16,523 nt of DNA from Candidatus Zixiibacteriota bacterium (GTDB lineage Bacteria; Zixibacteria; MSB-5A5; SM1-73), in contig JAGMFA010000029.1 of NCBI GenBank assembly GCA_023127875.1, positions 1-16,523 of the forward strand, read 5' to 3'. Positions within the stretch are counted from its first letter, which is position 1. Each line of letters starts with the position of its first letter. Both the position numbers and the translations under genes were made by a program. The notes beneath the pieces were generated by a model. It made no database searches and was not told the DNA's origin. It was given only the letters and a program-made list of their open reading frames with translations. Below are positions 1 through 7,738 of the stretch, in pieces.

Positions 1-80
1 AACAATTATATGCTCCCCTTAGTATATCAAATAGACTGTGTGGGACAGTATTATCTTTCTTTCTAAAACTTTATATGTGA

Positions 81-280
81 CTCGTTAGGGTAGGGGGTTG
101 CACCTCACCCTTCTTGCGGACAGGGATACAACACCTGTCCGAACTGAGAACATATTCCCAACAGATTTAACAGATTAAACAAAGCTTTTAAACATCTCCT
201 CTTCTATCTGTTTCATCCTTTCATCTGTTGGGCGACCTTTCATCTATTGGGAAAATTGATCCAAACATCCTAGCATAAAG
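81..280. repeat. Direct repeat R1, copy 1
   Basis: This ~200-bp non-coding block recurs at 2062-2264 in the same orientation with long near-identical stretches. Both copies share a CGTTAGGGT-type start, a TTCTTGCGGACA stretch, the phrase CCCAACAGATTTAACAGATT and a TTGGGAAAATTGAT stretch, and both end at a similar ACAAAG/ATAAAG boundary. The two copies flank the genes at 394-1350 and 1462-2019. Copy 2 ends at the stop codon of a barrel-gene fragment, so R1 may derive from sequence downstream of such a gene. The rest of 1-393 shows no supportable gene. Confidence 0.85.
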
Positions 281-322
281 TAGATGTAGATCGAATATGC
301 CTGCCAGCCATGGGTCGCAAGA

Positions 323-379
323 CCTATCCGACGAATTCAGTCTCGTCCGAAAGTCCCAAAGGGCATTTCGGACTTACAA
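323..379. repeat. Palindromic repeat R2, copy 1
   Basis: This 57-bp element lies just downstream of the UPF0282 gene on the minus strand. It contains the hairpin GTCCGAAA...TTTCGGAC at about 345-373 with an inner GTCC/GGGC stem. A second copy at 1405-1460 changes a T-G pair of the inner stem to T-A, which keeps the pairing. It could act as a transcript-end hairpin, but there is no clean U-tract on either strand. Confidence 0.75.
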
Positions 380-393
380 TTTTTTAAACCCTT

Positions 394-1350
394 TTATTTC
401 CAATCATTAAGTTTTACGGTTTTATAAAGTTTTTTAGCCAGATTCCAATAATCATCAGGTATGACTTTTCCTTTGGCATAAAGTTCGTGCCATCCTTCAG
501 GCACAGGCATATCTTTATATAAGCGTTGACGCTTAGCTTCAAGCAACGTCCTTTGTTTTTTCATAAAGTCTGCTCCACACATAACTCTTTTTCCTGTTTC
601 GGATGACAAGCGCTTTAACCATTTAACTCCTTGATAACTCCTTATTAAATGATGATCAAGAATTAAAGTATCGACTTTTTGCGACAGCAATTTGGCATTA
701 TGCCAAGCTCTTCTAATTTGATTCTCAGAAAGTTTAAATAAATAAAGAGGAGGTCCGCCAGCTAATACTATATCAGGTTTCCAGGACAGTATTTGGGAAA
801 TAGCTTCATCGTTAAGAAGCTGAATATCGGAAGCATGCACAAATACGCCATCTTCTTCAACTTTTGTCATCATTACTGTGACTAAATTACCATATGCTTC
901 TCCATGAGGAACCGGTCTGGAAAAAGTCAAAGCTCCTTGGTCTTTTCCTCCTGATGAAATCAGTTTTTGATTTAAAATAAGAGAAAGAGACTCTGCTCTT
1001 TTCTTTTCAACCGGAGAAAAGTGATTTGCGTCTTTAGTCCATATTCTGACCTTTGGATTTAATCCGGTTATCCTTTTGATATGGAATTGATAAGGATTTG
1101 CGTCCGCTAAAGGAGTGTGATCTCCATGAAAATGGCTAATTACTATATCAGTCGCTTCAGACCATGCTTTTTTTATCTTTTTTTGTATTCTCTCATCCAC
1201 CGCTACCTGAAGCGGATGGGGAAGCAATCCATGTCTGGTATAACCTAAGGCTATGCCTGGATCAATTAATATTTTCTGTTTTTTGGTCTTTACGAAACAA
1301 CAAAGACCTCTAACCCCCAAAGATTCAGTTCCCAGAATTTCTATATTCAT
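394..1350 (-). CDS. UPF0282-family metallo-beta-lactamase-fold hydrolase
   Basis: The 318-residue product is a probable metal-dependent hydrolase of the metallo-beta-lactamase fold, and its substrate is unknown. The N-terminus (ILGTESLGVRGLCCFV, then ILIDPGIALG) matches the pattern I know from the UPF0282 family, best known in archaea. The metal-binding motif HFHGDH is at residues 73-78. Downstream candidate ligands include the His-rich segments near residue 149 (VPHGEAYG) and the DHH near residue 233. There is no signal peptide, so it is probably cytoplasmic. Length fits the family (~300 aa). The ATG at 1350 has no clear Shine-Dalgarno sequence. It sits with the next gene between two R1 repeats. 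The fold is certain; the biological role is not. Confidence 0.85.
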   Translation of the reverse strand: MNIEILGTESLGVRGLCCFVKTKKQKILIDPGIALGYTRHGLLPHPLQVAVDERIQKKIKKAWSEATDIVISHFHGDHTPLADANPYQFHIKRITGLNPKVRIWTKDANHFSPVEKKRAESLSLILNQKLISSGGKDQGALTFSRPVPHGEAYGNLVTVMMTKVEEDGVFVHASDIQLLNDEAISQILSWKPDIVLAGGPPLYLFKLSENQIRRAWHNAKLLSQKVDTLILDHHLIRSYQGVKWLKRLSSETGKRVMCGADFMKKQRTLLEAKRQRLYKDMPVPEGWHELYAKGKVIPDDYWNLAKKLYKTVKLNDWK

Positions 1351-1371
1351 TTTCTAAAATTATATCAAGGA

Positions 1372-1460
1372 TTGTAGGTCGGATATGTCCCGCCTTTGGC
1401 GGGGCTATCCGACGAATTCAGTCTCGTCCGAAAGTCCTAAAGGACATTTCGGACCTACAA
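1372..1460. repeat. Palindromic repeat R2, copy 2, with extended inverted arms
   Basis: The whole intergenic space between two genes is one large imperfect palindrome. The outer arms (TTGTAGGTC at 1372, GACCTACAA ending 1460) pair over ~19 bp with two mismatches. They enclose a CCCGCC/GGCGGG hairpin and the GTCCGAAA/TTTCGGAC hairpin shared with copy 1. The start of the UPF0282 gene and the end of the next gene abut it directly. Confidence 0.75.
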
Positions 1461-1461
1461 A

Positions 1462-2019
1462 TTAAGAATCCACTATGCGGGTCTTCTCGTTGCCACTGAT
1501 GAGGATAACTTTTCTAATAGGTATCTCAATATAGGTTAATGAAAAAAGCCTCTTCCTTAGTTTGATTTTTGCGGTTTGATAAACCTTGCCCCACTGAAAA
1601 CGTGCCGAAGGATTTTGATTCTCCGGTCCCTCCACACGGGTAAGCAGAAATAAACGTTGTGGCCTTTTGTGGCAACGCACATAGCTCAACACATTCCCAT
1701 GCGATCTTCCTTCAATATCAGCTTGCAGCACAAACTCCGAGTCATAGACGTTTACATGTTCTCCGTAAATCAGCTTCGATTTGTCCGTCTTCCGGGCCAA
1801 TGCTCGATCTAGCTTGATCTTAATTTCGAATCTGTTCTTGGGAATTGTTATTACTTTGTTTCTCTCGGTTTGCACATCTATGACAAAGACGTACCCGATT
1901 TTGGTCTCAAATTGACTGACGTAGTCAATGATAACGGGATATCGGAAAAACAGAGCTGATAATTTACGAATGAGCTTAGCAATCGCTTTAACAATATCTA
2001 CTGTTGTCGAAATAGGCAC
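1462..2019 (-). CDS. Hypothetical protein, 185 aa
   Basis: I do not recognise this family. The product is basic, with an N-terminal amphipathic or weakly hydrophobic stretch (DIVKAIAKLIRKLSALFF), followed by alternating hydrophobic/charged residues typical of a mainly beta protein (RFEIKIKLD, KVYQTAKIKLRK). There is no signal peptide. The start is a GTG at 2019 with GGGAG about 10 nt upstream. No ATG exists between the upstream in-frame stop (2068-2070) and this point, so the protein may be 5'-truncated or use the GTG. It is the partner of the UPF0282 gene inside the R1-flanked cassette. Coding status is moderately supported by length and lack of a competing frame. Confidence 0.5.
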   Translation of the reverse strand: MPISTTVDIVKAIAKLIRKLSALFFRYPVIIDYVSQFETKIGYVFVIDVQTERNKVITIPKNRFEIKIKLDRALARKTDKSKLIYGEHVNVYDSEFVLQADIEGRSHGNVLSYVRCHKRPQRLFLLTRVEGPENQNPSARFQWGKVYQTAKIKLRKRLFSLTYIEIPIRKVILISGNEKTRIVDS

Positions 2020-2061
2020 AATATTAGATTCTCCCGTTAAGGTGGGGGTTGAACCTCCATC

Positions 2062-2264
2062 CTCCCGTTAGGGTGGGGGTGCACCCCCACCCTTCTTGCG
2101 GACAAGGGTATAACCCCTGTCCGAACTGAGAACACATTCCCAACAGATTTAACAGATTAAACAAAGCTCTTTGTCCTTCTCATCTTCTATCTGTTTCATC
2201 CCTTAATCTGTTGGGCATCTTCTCATCTGTTGGGAAAATTGATTCCAAACATCTTACCACAAAG
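2062..2264. repeat. Direct repeat R1, copy 2
   Basis: This is the second copy of the repeat at 81-280. Its start contains a perfect 22-bp palindrome at 2071-2092 (GGGTGGGGGTG / CACCCCCACCC), and it is preceded by a partial tandem of the same CTCCCGTTAGGGTGGGGG motif at 2030-2060. Its right edge overlaps the stop codon of the barrel-gene fragment at 2254-2352. Confidence 0.85.
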
Positions 2265-2352
2265 CTTCCATTTTTATTCTTACCGCCTTGGTGTCAACTT
2301 TACTTGCGTCCTGATAGAATTTAGTTATATATTCTGCTGAAACAAAATAACT
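2254..2352 (-). pseudogene. Duplicated 3' end of the neighbouring barrel gene
   Basis: The minus strand encodes 32 residues plus TAA that align without gaps to the last 32 residues of the barrel protein at 2452-4134. Both begin YFVSAEYITKFY, and both end in a KMExLW-stop, A here and V in the parent. DNA identity is high (about ten base differences over 99 bp by eye). No start codon or further upstream homology is present, because the sequence runs into two strong hairpins. It is a remnant of a tandem paralogue or a partial duplication of the gene end. Confidence 0.85.
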
Positions 2353-2359
2353 TTTCTGT

Positions 2360-2416
2360 GCCTGCCAGGTCCCCTGACCTGGCAGGCTTGCACCGTCGGG
2401 TCGGGGGACCCGACGG
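2360..2416. repeat. Two adjacent perfect hairpins
   Basis: The first hairpin is 2360-2387, with perfect 12-bp arms GCCTGCCAGGTC/GACCTGGCAGGC and loop CCCT. The second is 2393-2416, with perfect 10-bp arms CCGTCGGGTC/GACCCGACGG and loop GGGG. They lie just downstream of the barrel gene on the minus strand and separate it from its 3'-end duplicate. They could contribute to transcript ending, but no U-tract follows. A palindromic repeat pair is the safer reading. Confidence 0.8.
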
Positions 2417-2451
2417 GCACGTAAACAGTGTTCATACCTTCCCTCTGCAGA

Positions 2452-4134
2452 TTACCACAAAACTTCCATTTTCACTCTTACCGCCTTGGTGTCAACCTTA
2501 CTTTCATCTTCATAGAATTTAGTGATATATTCTGCCGAAACAAAATAGTTATCGAAAAATCTCAAGCTTTCCTGAACATGAAAGCTGAAATATCCATCCG
2601 AGGATCGGGAGAAGTTGGGATCATTGTATTTCAACCACAGCACAAAATCAAAGGGAGAAAGCAACTGTGTTATTACTTTCAGCCGAAGGCCACCATAGTC
2701 TTTGGCATCTGTACTGCGATAGTTTGCTATCAGATTACAATCCAATTTGTCATGGGGAGATAAAAACAGATTCAACGAGGATGTCGTTCTGTCGATCTGT
2801 TCATCTTCCACATCATAGTCTGTCCACAGTTGATAAACCGTAAAAGAAAAACTCGGGGAAAACTTATAGCCTGCGCCGACTCTAAACTTCATTTTGTCCG
2901 GCAGATATGATCTTTCTCTCCACTGGTTATAAGAGAAATTCAAGCTGAACCTGCCTGAAATCCTGTATCTGGACTTGAAGAAAATTCCCCTCTCGCCTGC
3001 CTGTCTGGACCTGTAATCGTAATCTATCATATCCAGATAAATGGTCTCATAATCCGGATTGGAGATGCCACCCCCGTGCGGATGAACGAAATCATCCTCA
3101 TATCTCCACCAGGAGAAATCGAAGCTATACGGTTTCCGGTGGGAATAAAGATCAAATGCCAAGCCGCTTTTTTGACTGGAAAGCTGGGCATACTCACCTG
3201 AGAATCTTATGGATTTAAGCTTTAAGTTAAAATGAAGGCTTCTGCAATCATCTGAGAAGATGTTTTTATTTCCGATGTTTTTAAGCTCGCCCTCGGAAAG
3301 ACAGAAACCCACTTGCATATTTTTGTTCACAAAACTCAAATCTAAAGCCCCAATTCGATTCTCAATTTCTTTGCGTTTGTTCTTGGAATAAAATGCTAAA
3401 ACCGAAAAAGATCTGAATTCTGACTCTCCGTAAATACCGTTATACCTTCCCAGCGCAGGATAAAGAAAGGAGTCTTCAGATTTAAAATCTGACTCGCTGG
3501 AGTAGCCGAAGAGTGGGTGATAGCCAATGTTCAAGCCCAGCCCGATTTTTTTATCAAAATTACCCAGTATCACCTCGCTCGAATATTCAGGAATCAGAAA
3601 CTTAAAAAACCTTTTTCTCACCCGAAGATCACCCCGGCTTAATATCGCTTCAGAGGAATTGACCTTTTGATCGGCTTCAATACACCAGATCATGTGATCT
3701 CTGTTTGTAACCTCACAGAAGAGATAATTTTCAGTCTCTCCCCCTTCCTGAAATTTCTCATACAATCCCCAAACCACCTTTCCGGAAAAAAGAGGACGAC
3801 CTTCTTTCTCCCTCTCCGTCAAAAAGGAACCTATTTTCTGATTCAAATCGATGTCTTGATCTTTCGTTTTAACTTGCGAAATATCCACACTGCTCACATC
3901 CGGAACAAAAATGAGCTTATCTGCCTCTTTAGATGTGGGATACAATTTGCTCTGGATCATATTCAGTAGTTCAAGGTATTGATCTAAGGTCAGGTATCCC
4001 ATTTCCAAACCTTCCAGCAAGTCCTCCTCGGTTTCATAAATTTCAGAGGAGATCAATTGTGCGTGGGAAGAGAAAGTCAAAATAGAAGTCAGGAAGATAA
4101 AAAAGAGACCAAAACAAGCTGTTTTGAAAAACAT
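2452..4134 (-). CDS. Secreted outer-membrane beta-barrel protein
   Basis: The product is ~560 residues with a classic signal peptide (FFKTACFGLFFIFLTS, cleavage likely after SSHA). A short acidic helical segment follows (EEDLLEGLEMGYLTLDQYLELL), then ~400 residues of alternating aromatic/polar strands typical of an outer-membrane barrel, ending in Trp as many barrel proteins do. I do not recognise a named family. I prefer the ATG at 4134 over the TTG at 4137, because GAGGGG lies 8 nt upstream of the ATG. It lies about 90 bp downstream of the methyltransferase gene. A duplicate of its last 32 codons lies downstream. Substrate or structural role is unknown. Confidence 0.75.
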   Translation of the reverse strand: MFFKTACFGLFFIFLTSILTFSSHAQLISSEIYETEEDLLEGLEMGYLTLDQYLELLNMIQSKLYPTSKEADKLIFVPDVSSVDISQVKTKDQDIDLNQKIGSFLTEREKEGRPLFSGKVVWGLYEKFQEGGETENYLFCEVTNRDHMIWCIEADQKVNSSEAILSRGDLRVRKRFFKFLIPEYSSEVILGNFDKKIGLGLNIGYHPLFGYSSESDFKSEDSFLYPALGRYNGIYGESEFRSFSVLAFYSKNKRKEIENRIGALDLSFVNKNMQVGFCLSEGELKNIGNKNIFSDDCRSLHFNLKLKSIRFSGEYAQLSSQKSGLAFDLYSHRKPYSFDFSWWRYEDDFVHPHGGGISNPDYETIYLDMIDYDYRSRQAGERGIFFKSRYRISGRFSLNFSYNQWRERSYLPDKMKFRVGAGYKFSPSFSFTVYQLWTDYDVEDEQIDRTTSSLNLFLSPHDKLDCNLIANYRSTDAKDYGGLRLKVITQLLSPFDFVLWLKYNDPNFSRSSDGYFSFHVQESLRFFDNYFVSAEYITKFYEDESKVDTKAVRVKMEVLW

Positions 4135-4224
4135 CAAAGCTTCCCCTCAAAGCTTGATAAACTGGTGAGTCTCATAGTCTGAACTGCCTTACAAATCACC
4201 GAACCAGCGAGCGGATATGATTTC

Positions 4225-4725
4225 TCATCGACGAGTAAACACATAGATCCCTTGAACTGTATCCATCTGTCGCAACTTACCCTCGGAGAATATCTCAATT
4301 TGTTTAGGACGTATCTCAGGGTCACAAAAGCAGAACTTACCATTTTTTCTTAAGAAGTCAGCCCATCTCTGGACTGCTTGTTCTGGATCTGGTATATCAT
4401 GTAGAGTATCGAAACATATCACCTTGTCCAATGATGCCAATGGGAACTCAACAGCTTCAGCGTTGGAGTGAATGAGTTGGATATTATCTTCAGATTGGAT
4501 CTTACTCTTCAGATATGCAAGATATTCCTCTGAGATATCCACCGCATATACTTTGCCATTACATGCAAGCCGGGCTAAGGTAAAAGTGTGATAGCCGATT
4601 GCACAACCAACTTCCAGAATTTCATCATCTGGTTCGATCCCAAGCGTCTGGAATAAATCCACTGGATTCTTAAACAGACCCTTTAGCCGGTAAACTACCC
4701 GTACGAGAATCAATTTGAAGGACAT
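4225..4725 (-). CDS. Class I SAM-dependent methyltransferase
   Basis: The 166-residue protein has the class I methyltransferase signature. Motif I is EVGCAIGYHT at residues 38-47, the acidic end of strand 2 is AVDIS at 61-65, an acidic-loop-like NAEAVEFP is at 88-95, and FDTLHDIPDPEQ forms the strand-4 region. The N-terminus matches the UbiE/MenG-like group seen in stand-alone methyltransferases (FKNPVDLFQTLGIEPDDEILEVG). It is short for the fold and lacks much of the C-terminal part, so it may be a minimal enzyme. The substrate cannot be told from sequence. The ATG at 4725 has only a weak upstream GGA. It precedes the barrel gene by ~90 bp on the same strand. Confidence 0.8.
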   Translation of the reverse strand: MSFKLILVRVVYRLKGLFKNPVDLFQTLGIEPDDEILEVGCAIGYHTFTLARLACNGKVYAVDISEEYLAYLKSKIQSEDNIQLIHSNAEAVEFPLASLDKVICFDTLHDIPDPEQAVQRWADFLRKNGKFCFCDPEIRPKQIEIFSEGKLRQMDTVQGIYVFTRR

Positions 4726-4814
4726 AATCCGTAGTCTTGTTCCTTTGTTCGTCTCAGGTATTTAGGATAAATCCGAAACGAACCAAATTCTTAGCCTCTC
4801 CAACCGAAGTTGCC

Positions 4815-5258
4815 TTAGCTTGGGTACTTCCCCGAAATGTAGTCTTTGAGATAACGATTCTCCATATGACATTCTCCACGTAACATGTTCACCATATCGC
4901 CTATGGAAATTATCCCCTCTAATTTTTGGTTTTTTGAGATTATGGGAAGATGCCTTACTTTATTTTGGGTCATGATATTTTCCACGTAATCCAAATCATC
5001 ATCCGGAGATGCGACGATCAGATCCTTTGTCATCACGTCCTTTACCTTTGTTTCCGGGAACTTGTCAAAACACTTGTCACACTGTTTCAATATGTCCCTT
5101 TCCGTTATTATGCCTGCGATGCCGCCTTTCTCGTCTTTCACCAGCAAGGAACCGATGTTCTTTTCCACTAAAGCCTGCACCGCATCGCAGATGGTCTTCT
5201 CTGCCCCGATGGTAGCCACTTCGGTTCCCTTGTCTTTTAAGATATCTCTTATTTTCAT
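4815..5258 (-). CDS. Two-CBS-domain protein
   Basis: The 147-residue protein consists almost entirely of a CBS pair (Bateman module). CBS1 covers roughly residues 8-60 (GSLLVKDEKGGIAGIITERDIL) and CBS2 roughly 72-128 (VKDVMTKDLIVASPDDDLDYV, then VRHLPIISKNQKLEGIISIGDMV). Such modules bind adenine nucleotides and act as energy or ligand sensors; no catalytic domain is attached. The start is firm: GGAGG at 5266-5270 is followed by AAAAATC and then the ATG at 5258. It lies 107 bp downstream of the saccharopine-dehydrogenase-family gene on the same strand, so co-transcription is possible. Its target is unknown. Confidence 0.9.
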   Translation of the reverse strand: MKIRDILKDKGTEVATIGAEKTICDAVQALVEKNIGSLLVKDEKGGIAGIITERDILKQCDKCFDKFPETKVKDVMTKDLIVASPDDDLDYVENIMTQNKVRHLPIISKNQKLEGIISIGDMVNMLRGECHMENRYLKDYISGKYPS

Positions 5259-5365
5259 GATTTTTCCTCCATCCTTTTTATTGAGGACTAAATTTTGACT
5301 TCGTTTTTTCTACTACTTTTGTCATTAGTAAAAACCTTCGTAATCACTCAAAAGGCCTAAGCGCC

Positions 5366-6547
5366 TTAGTTTAACTCCGTCACCGTTTCTTTGAAGACGA
5401 TGTTCTTTTCTTTTAAGCCTTTCATTATTAACTGGTAGCATTCATGATCCTGACCGATAAACTCTGGCGGGCAGATTCCGACGCGATCGAATTTTTTGTT
5501 AGCCAAAAGCCTCACAACAGTTGAGCAGGTGTATCCGGTGGTCCGAGCCATAGAAGTGGTTTTTGTCTTCTTATTGTAGTTGTCCAGAAGATCAAAGGTA
5601 AAACGTTTCCGTTTGCCATCTTTCTTCCCAGCCACAATAATCCGCATCACGGTAAAGTCTTCTTCTCCCTCCTTTAGTTTCCACATGGGGAACAAAAGCT
5701 TAGAGGTCAAATCCAGCGGTTGCACGCTGACTCCGTTGACTGAAATGGGCTCCTTTTTGAAGAAGCCTGTTTCCCGGAACATCCGCATCCGCTCCGCATG
5801 ACCGGGAAATCTCATAGTTTTCTCCTTCATGGAAGGAACATTTCCGAATTTGTCCGCAGGATCCAAATTCGGAGATCCTGCGGACATGGTTTGGATAAGC
5901 GTCCTTAAGCCATCGGTATTGAATGCTTCTAAAGTTCCCACGCCGGGAAAATCCAAAAGTTCCACATCTGAAAGGGCGGACTTGATGATTACTTCTCCGT
6001 CTTCGACCAATCGAGCGGGACGAGTATATTCCTCTATCACGTCCGATGGAGAAAAGGAAGCCTTATATTCGTAGGGCCAGTTTCGAACCCGGGGCAACCC
6101 TCCAACGTAACACTCAAAGCTGTCAGTCTCCTCCAGTATGCTTGTCAAGTAGCCTAAGATAAGGTTACTGCAACCCGGAGCCACGCCGCAATCAATCACC
6201 GCAGTGACTTTCTTTTCCTTTGCCAGTTGATCCAGTTCAAATCCATCTTCAGGAAAGAAGGAAATATCAACTATGTTCTTACCCGCTTCGATTACCGTTT
6301 TCAAAGTGGAAAAACCCATATGTCCGGGAAGCGCACCAATCACCAGGTCATAGTCTTCTACCAGCTTGGAAACCGTCGATGAATCGGAAAGGTTTGTTTT
6401 TATCCTTTTAATTTTGGATTCGTGTTCCAATCTGTCTAATTTCGCCTGATCAATATCAGCAGCAGTGATCTCCAGATTTTTATCTCTTGCCAAATCCTTT
6501 GCAATGGCTCCTCCCACCAATCCTGCTCCCACCATAACTATTTTCAT
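5366..6547 (-). CDS. Saccharopine dehydrogenase family oxidoreductase with an in-frame palindromic insert
   Basis: The 393-residue product is a saccharopine dehydrogenase/reductase-like enzyme. It has an N-terminal Rossmann fold (GAGLVGG at residues 7-13), DIDQAKLDRL at the end of strand 2, the family segment VIDCGVAPGCSNL and a C-terminal domain with MKEKTMRFPGHAE. The reaction is expected to be NAD(P)-linked formation or cleavage of saccharopine or a related imino acid; the exact substrate is unproven. GAGGAG sits 5-6 nt before the ATG. Residues ~220-237 (SAGSPNLDPADKFGNVPS) look additional to the usual family spacing and are encoded by a palindrome (5844-5886). It is 48 bp downstream of the PpsR-type gene, probably in one operon. 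No other lysine-pathway gene is in the window. Confidence 0.85.
   Translation of the reverse strand: MKIVMVGAGLVGGAIAKDLARDKNLEITAADIDQAKLDRLEHESKIKRIKTNLSDSSTVSKLVEDYDLVIGALPGHMGFSTLKTVIEAGKNIVDISFFPEDGFELDQLAKEKKVTAVIDCGVAPGCSNLILGYLTSILEETDSFECYVGGLPRVRNWPYEYKASFSPSDVIEEYTRPARLVEDGEVIIKSALSDVELLDFPGVGTLEAFNTDGLRTLIQTMSAGSPNLDPADKFGNVPSMKEKTMRFPGHAERMRMFRETGFFKKEPISVNGVSVQPLDLTSKLLFPMWKLKEGEEDFTVMRIIVAGKKDGKRKRFTFDLLDNYNKKTKTTSMARTTGYTCSTVVRLLANKKFDRVGICPPEFIGQDHECYQLIMKGLKEKNIVFKETVTELN
5844..5886. repeat. Palindromic element inside a coding sequence
   Basis: The perfect 13-bp arms TGTCCGCAGGATC (5851-5863) and GATCCTGCGGACA (5874-5886) are separated by 10 nt. An alternative pairing, CCGAATTT (5844-5851) with AAATTCGG (5865-5872), competes with the first. 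It encodes residues ~221-235 of the saccharopine-dehydrogenase-family protein without breaking the frame. Confidence 0.85.
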
Positions 6548-6595
6548 TTTATCTCCTCTTCAACGCAGATGTTTCGACATAACTCATTTAAGAAA

Positions 6596-7423
6596 TCATG
6601 TAGACTTGCTGATAATCAAACTGCAAAGCTCATTAGCCATCTCCTCAATGGCTTTGCCGGTGATGTTTATCACTGACCACTTGGGATTTTTGCGAAAGAT
6701 TTGGTGGCTATATTTCAGCTCCTCTATCACATGTTTTTCGTCGCCGTAATTTATGTCTACATGAGCTAACTGAGCTAGACGGGTTTGACGGAGGCTGACC
6801 AAAAGGTCTGGATTAATGGTTAATCCCACAATCCTCTTCTGATCAACCCTGAAAAGCTCTGAGGGAGGATCCATCCCTAATATTATGGGGATGTTAGCCA
6901 CCAAAAATCCTTTATTATAAGCCAGGTACATGCTCAAAGGGGTTTTTGACGTTCTGGAGACCCCAATTATGACCGCATCTGCCTTGCGAAGATCATGTAA
7001 CCCCCGTCCATCATCATGCTTGACCGTAAATCCCACCGCATCTATTCTTTTGAAGTAATAATGGTCCAACTCACCCAACAACCCGGGCTTAGATTCGGGA
7101 GGAGCGGCGAGGAAGGTGGTTAATGTGGTTAACAACGGTCCCAAAAGATCCACCGTGGGGATATTACATTCGTTAGCTCTGGTGGCAATTTCTTTGCGAA
7201 GTTGGGGAGTGACCAGGGTGTATGCCAAGAGTCCTTTTTTCTTTGCGGCTGTGTTTACGATCTTTCTGATCTGCTCAGAGGTTCTGACGTCAGGGATGCG
7301 CTCCACCTCCACATCTTCATGCCCGAATTGCACCAAACTTGCCTGCAGCACCCTCTCTGCCGTGGACCCGGAACCATCCGAGATGACCCATATATATTTG
7401 GTTTTTTTGGCGGAAGATTTCAT
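6596..7423 (-). CDS. ppsR: PpsR/PDRP-type pyruvate,water dikinase (or PPDK) regulatory protein
   Basis: The 275-residue protein belongs to the DUF299 family of bifunctional kinase/pyrophosphorylases. These use ADP to phosphorylate, and Pi to dephosphorylate, a threonine of PEP synthase or pyruvate,phosphate dikinase, switching the enzyme between gluconeogenic and idle states. Diagnostic features are the N-terminal VISDGSGSTAE, the HDDG at residues 136-139 and the P-loop-like GVSRTSKTPLSMYLA (GVSRTSKT at 154-161). Length fits the family (~270 aa). The target dikinase is not in this window. The saccharopine-dehydrogenase-family gene starts 48 bp after its stop, so the two are probably co-transcribed. 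The start ATG at 7423 lies at the edge of the palindromic repeat block. Confidence 0.92.
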   Translation of the reverse strand: MKSSAKKTKYIWVISDGSGSTAERVLQASLVQFGHEDVEVERIPDVRTSEQIRKIVNTAAKKKGLLAYTLVTPQLRKEIATRANECNIPTVDLLGPLLTTLTTFLAAPPESKPGLLGELDHYYFKRIDAVGFTVKHDDGRGLHDLRKADAVIIGVSRTSKTPLSMYLAYNKGFLVANIPIILGMDPPSELFRVDQKRIVGLTINPDLLVSLRQTRLAQLAHVDINYGDEKHVIEELKYSHQIFRKNPKWSVINITGKAIEEMANELCSLIISKST

Positions 7424-7433
7424 TTCTTGACTC

Positions 7434-7737
7434 TGTAGTTGCCCAATTTATTGGGCATTCTGTAGGCTCGATGAATCGAGCAACTACACTAACTCCCCCT
7501 CACCCTATCCCTGCGAAGCATTCATATGAATCTCCCCAAGGGGAGAGGGGATTCTCCCTCCCTTAATGGGAGGGATTAAGGGAGGGTGATAATTTCACAT
7601 CTATCGCTCGTCACCGACGCCCTCGTCCGTGACGAATACAGACCTCACCCCTTGGTTCCCCCTCTCCTTGTTTAAGGAGAGGGGGACTAAGGGGGAGAGG
7701 TAGACTTTTTGTCAAGCAGGCTTCGCCATGCTTGACC
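7434..7737. repeat. Composite palindromic repeat unit, copy 1
   Basis: The unit has three parts. An outer palindrome at 7434-7488 has arms TGTAGTTGC/GCAACTACA enclosing GCCCAAT..ATTGGGC and CTCGAT..ATCGAG hairpins. Module A at ~7489-7595 contains CTCCCC/GGGGAG and CCCTCCC/GGGAGGG palindromes. Module B at ~7605-7737 contains GACG-rich, CCCCCTCTCCTT/AAGGAGAGGGGG and GTCAAGC/GCTTGAC hairpins. A second, near-identical unit follows. No coding sequence is supported here. Confidence 0.9.
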
Positions 7738-7738
7738 T

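Noticed and set aside
2360..2416. Rho-independent terminator for the barrel gene
   Set aside because: The hairpins are strong, but neither is followed by a U-tract in the minus-strand transcript.
4134..4343. Minus-strand 69-codon frame between the barrel and methyltransferase genes
   Set aside because: It mostly overlaps the methyltransferase gene in another frame and has no recognisable features.
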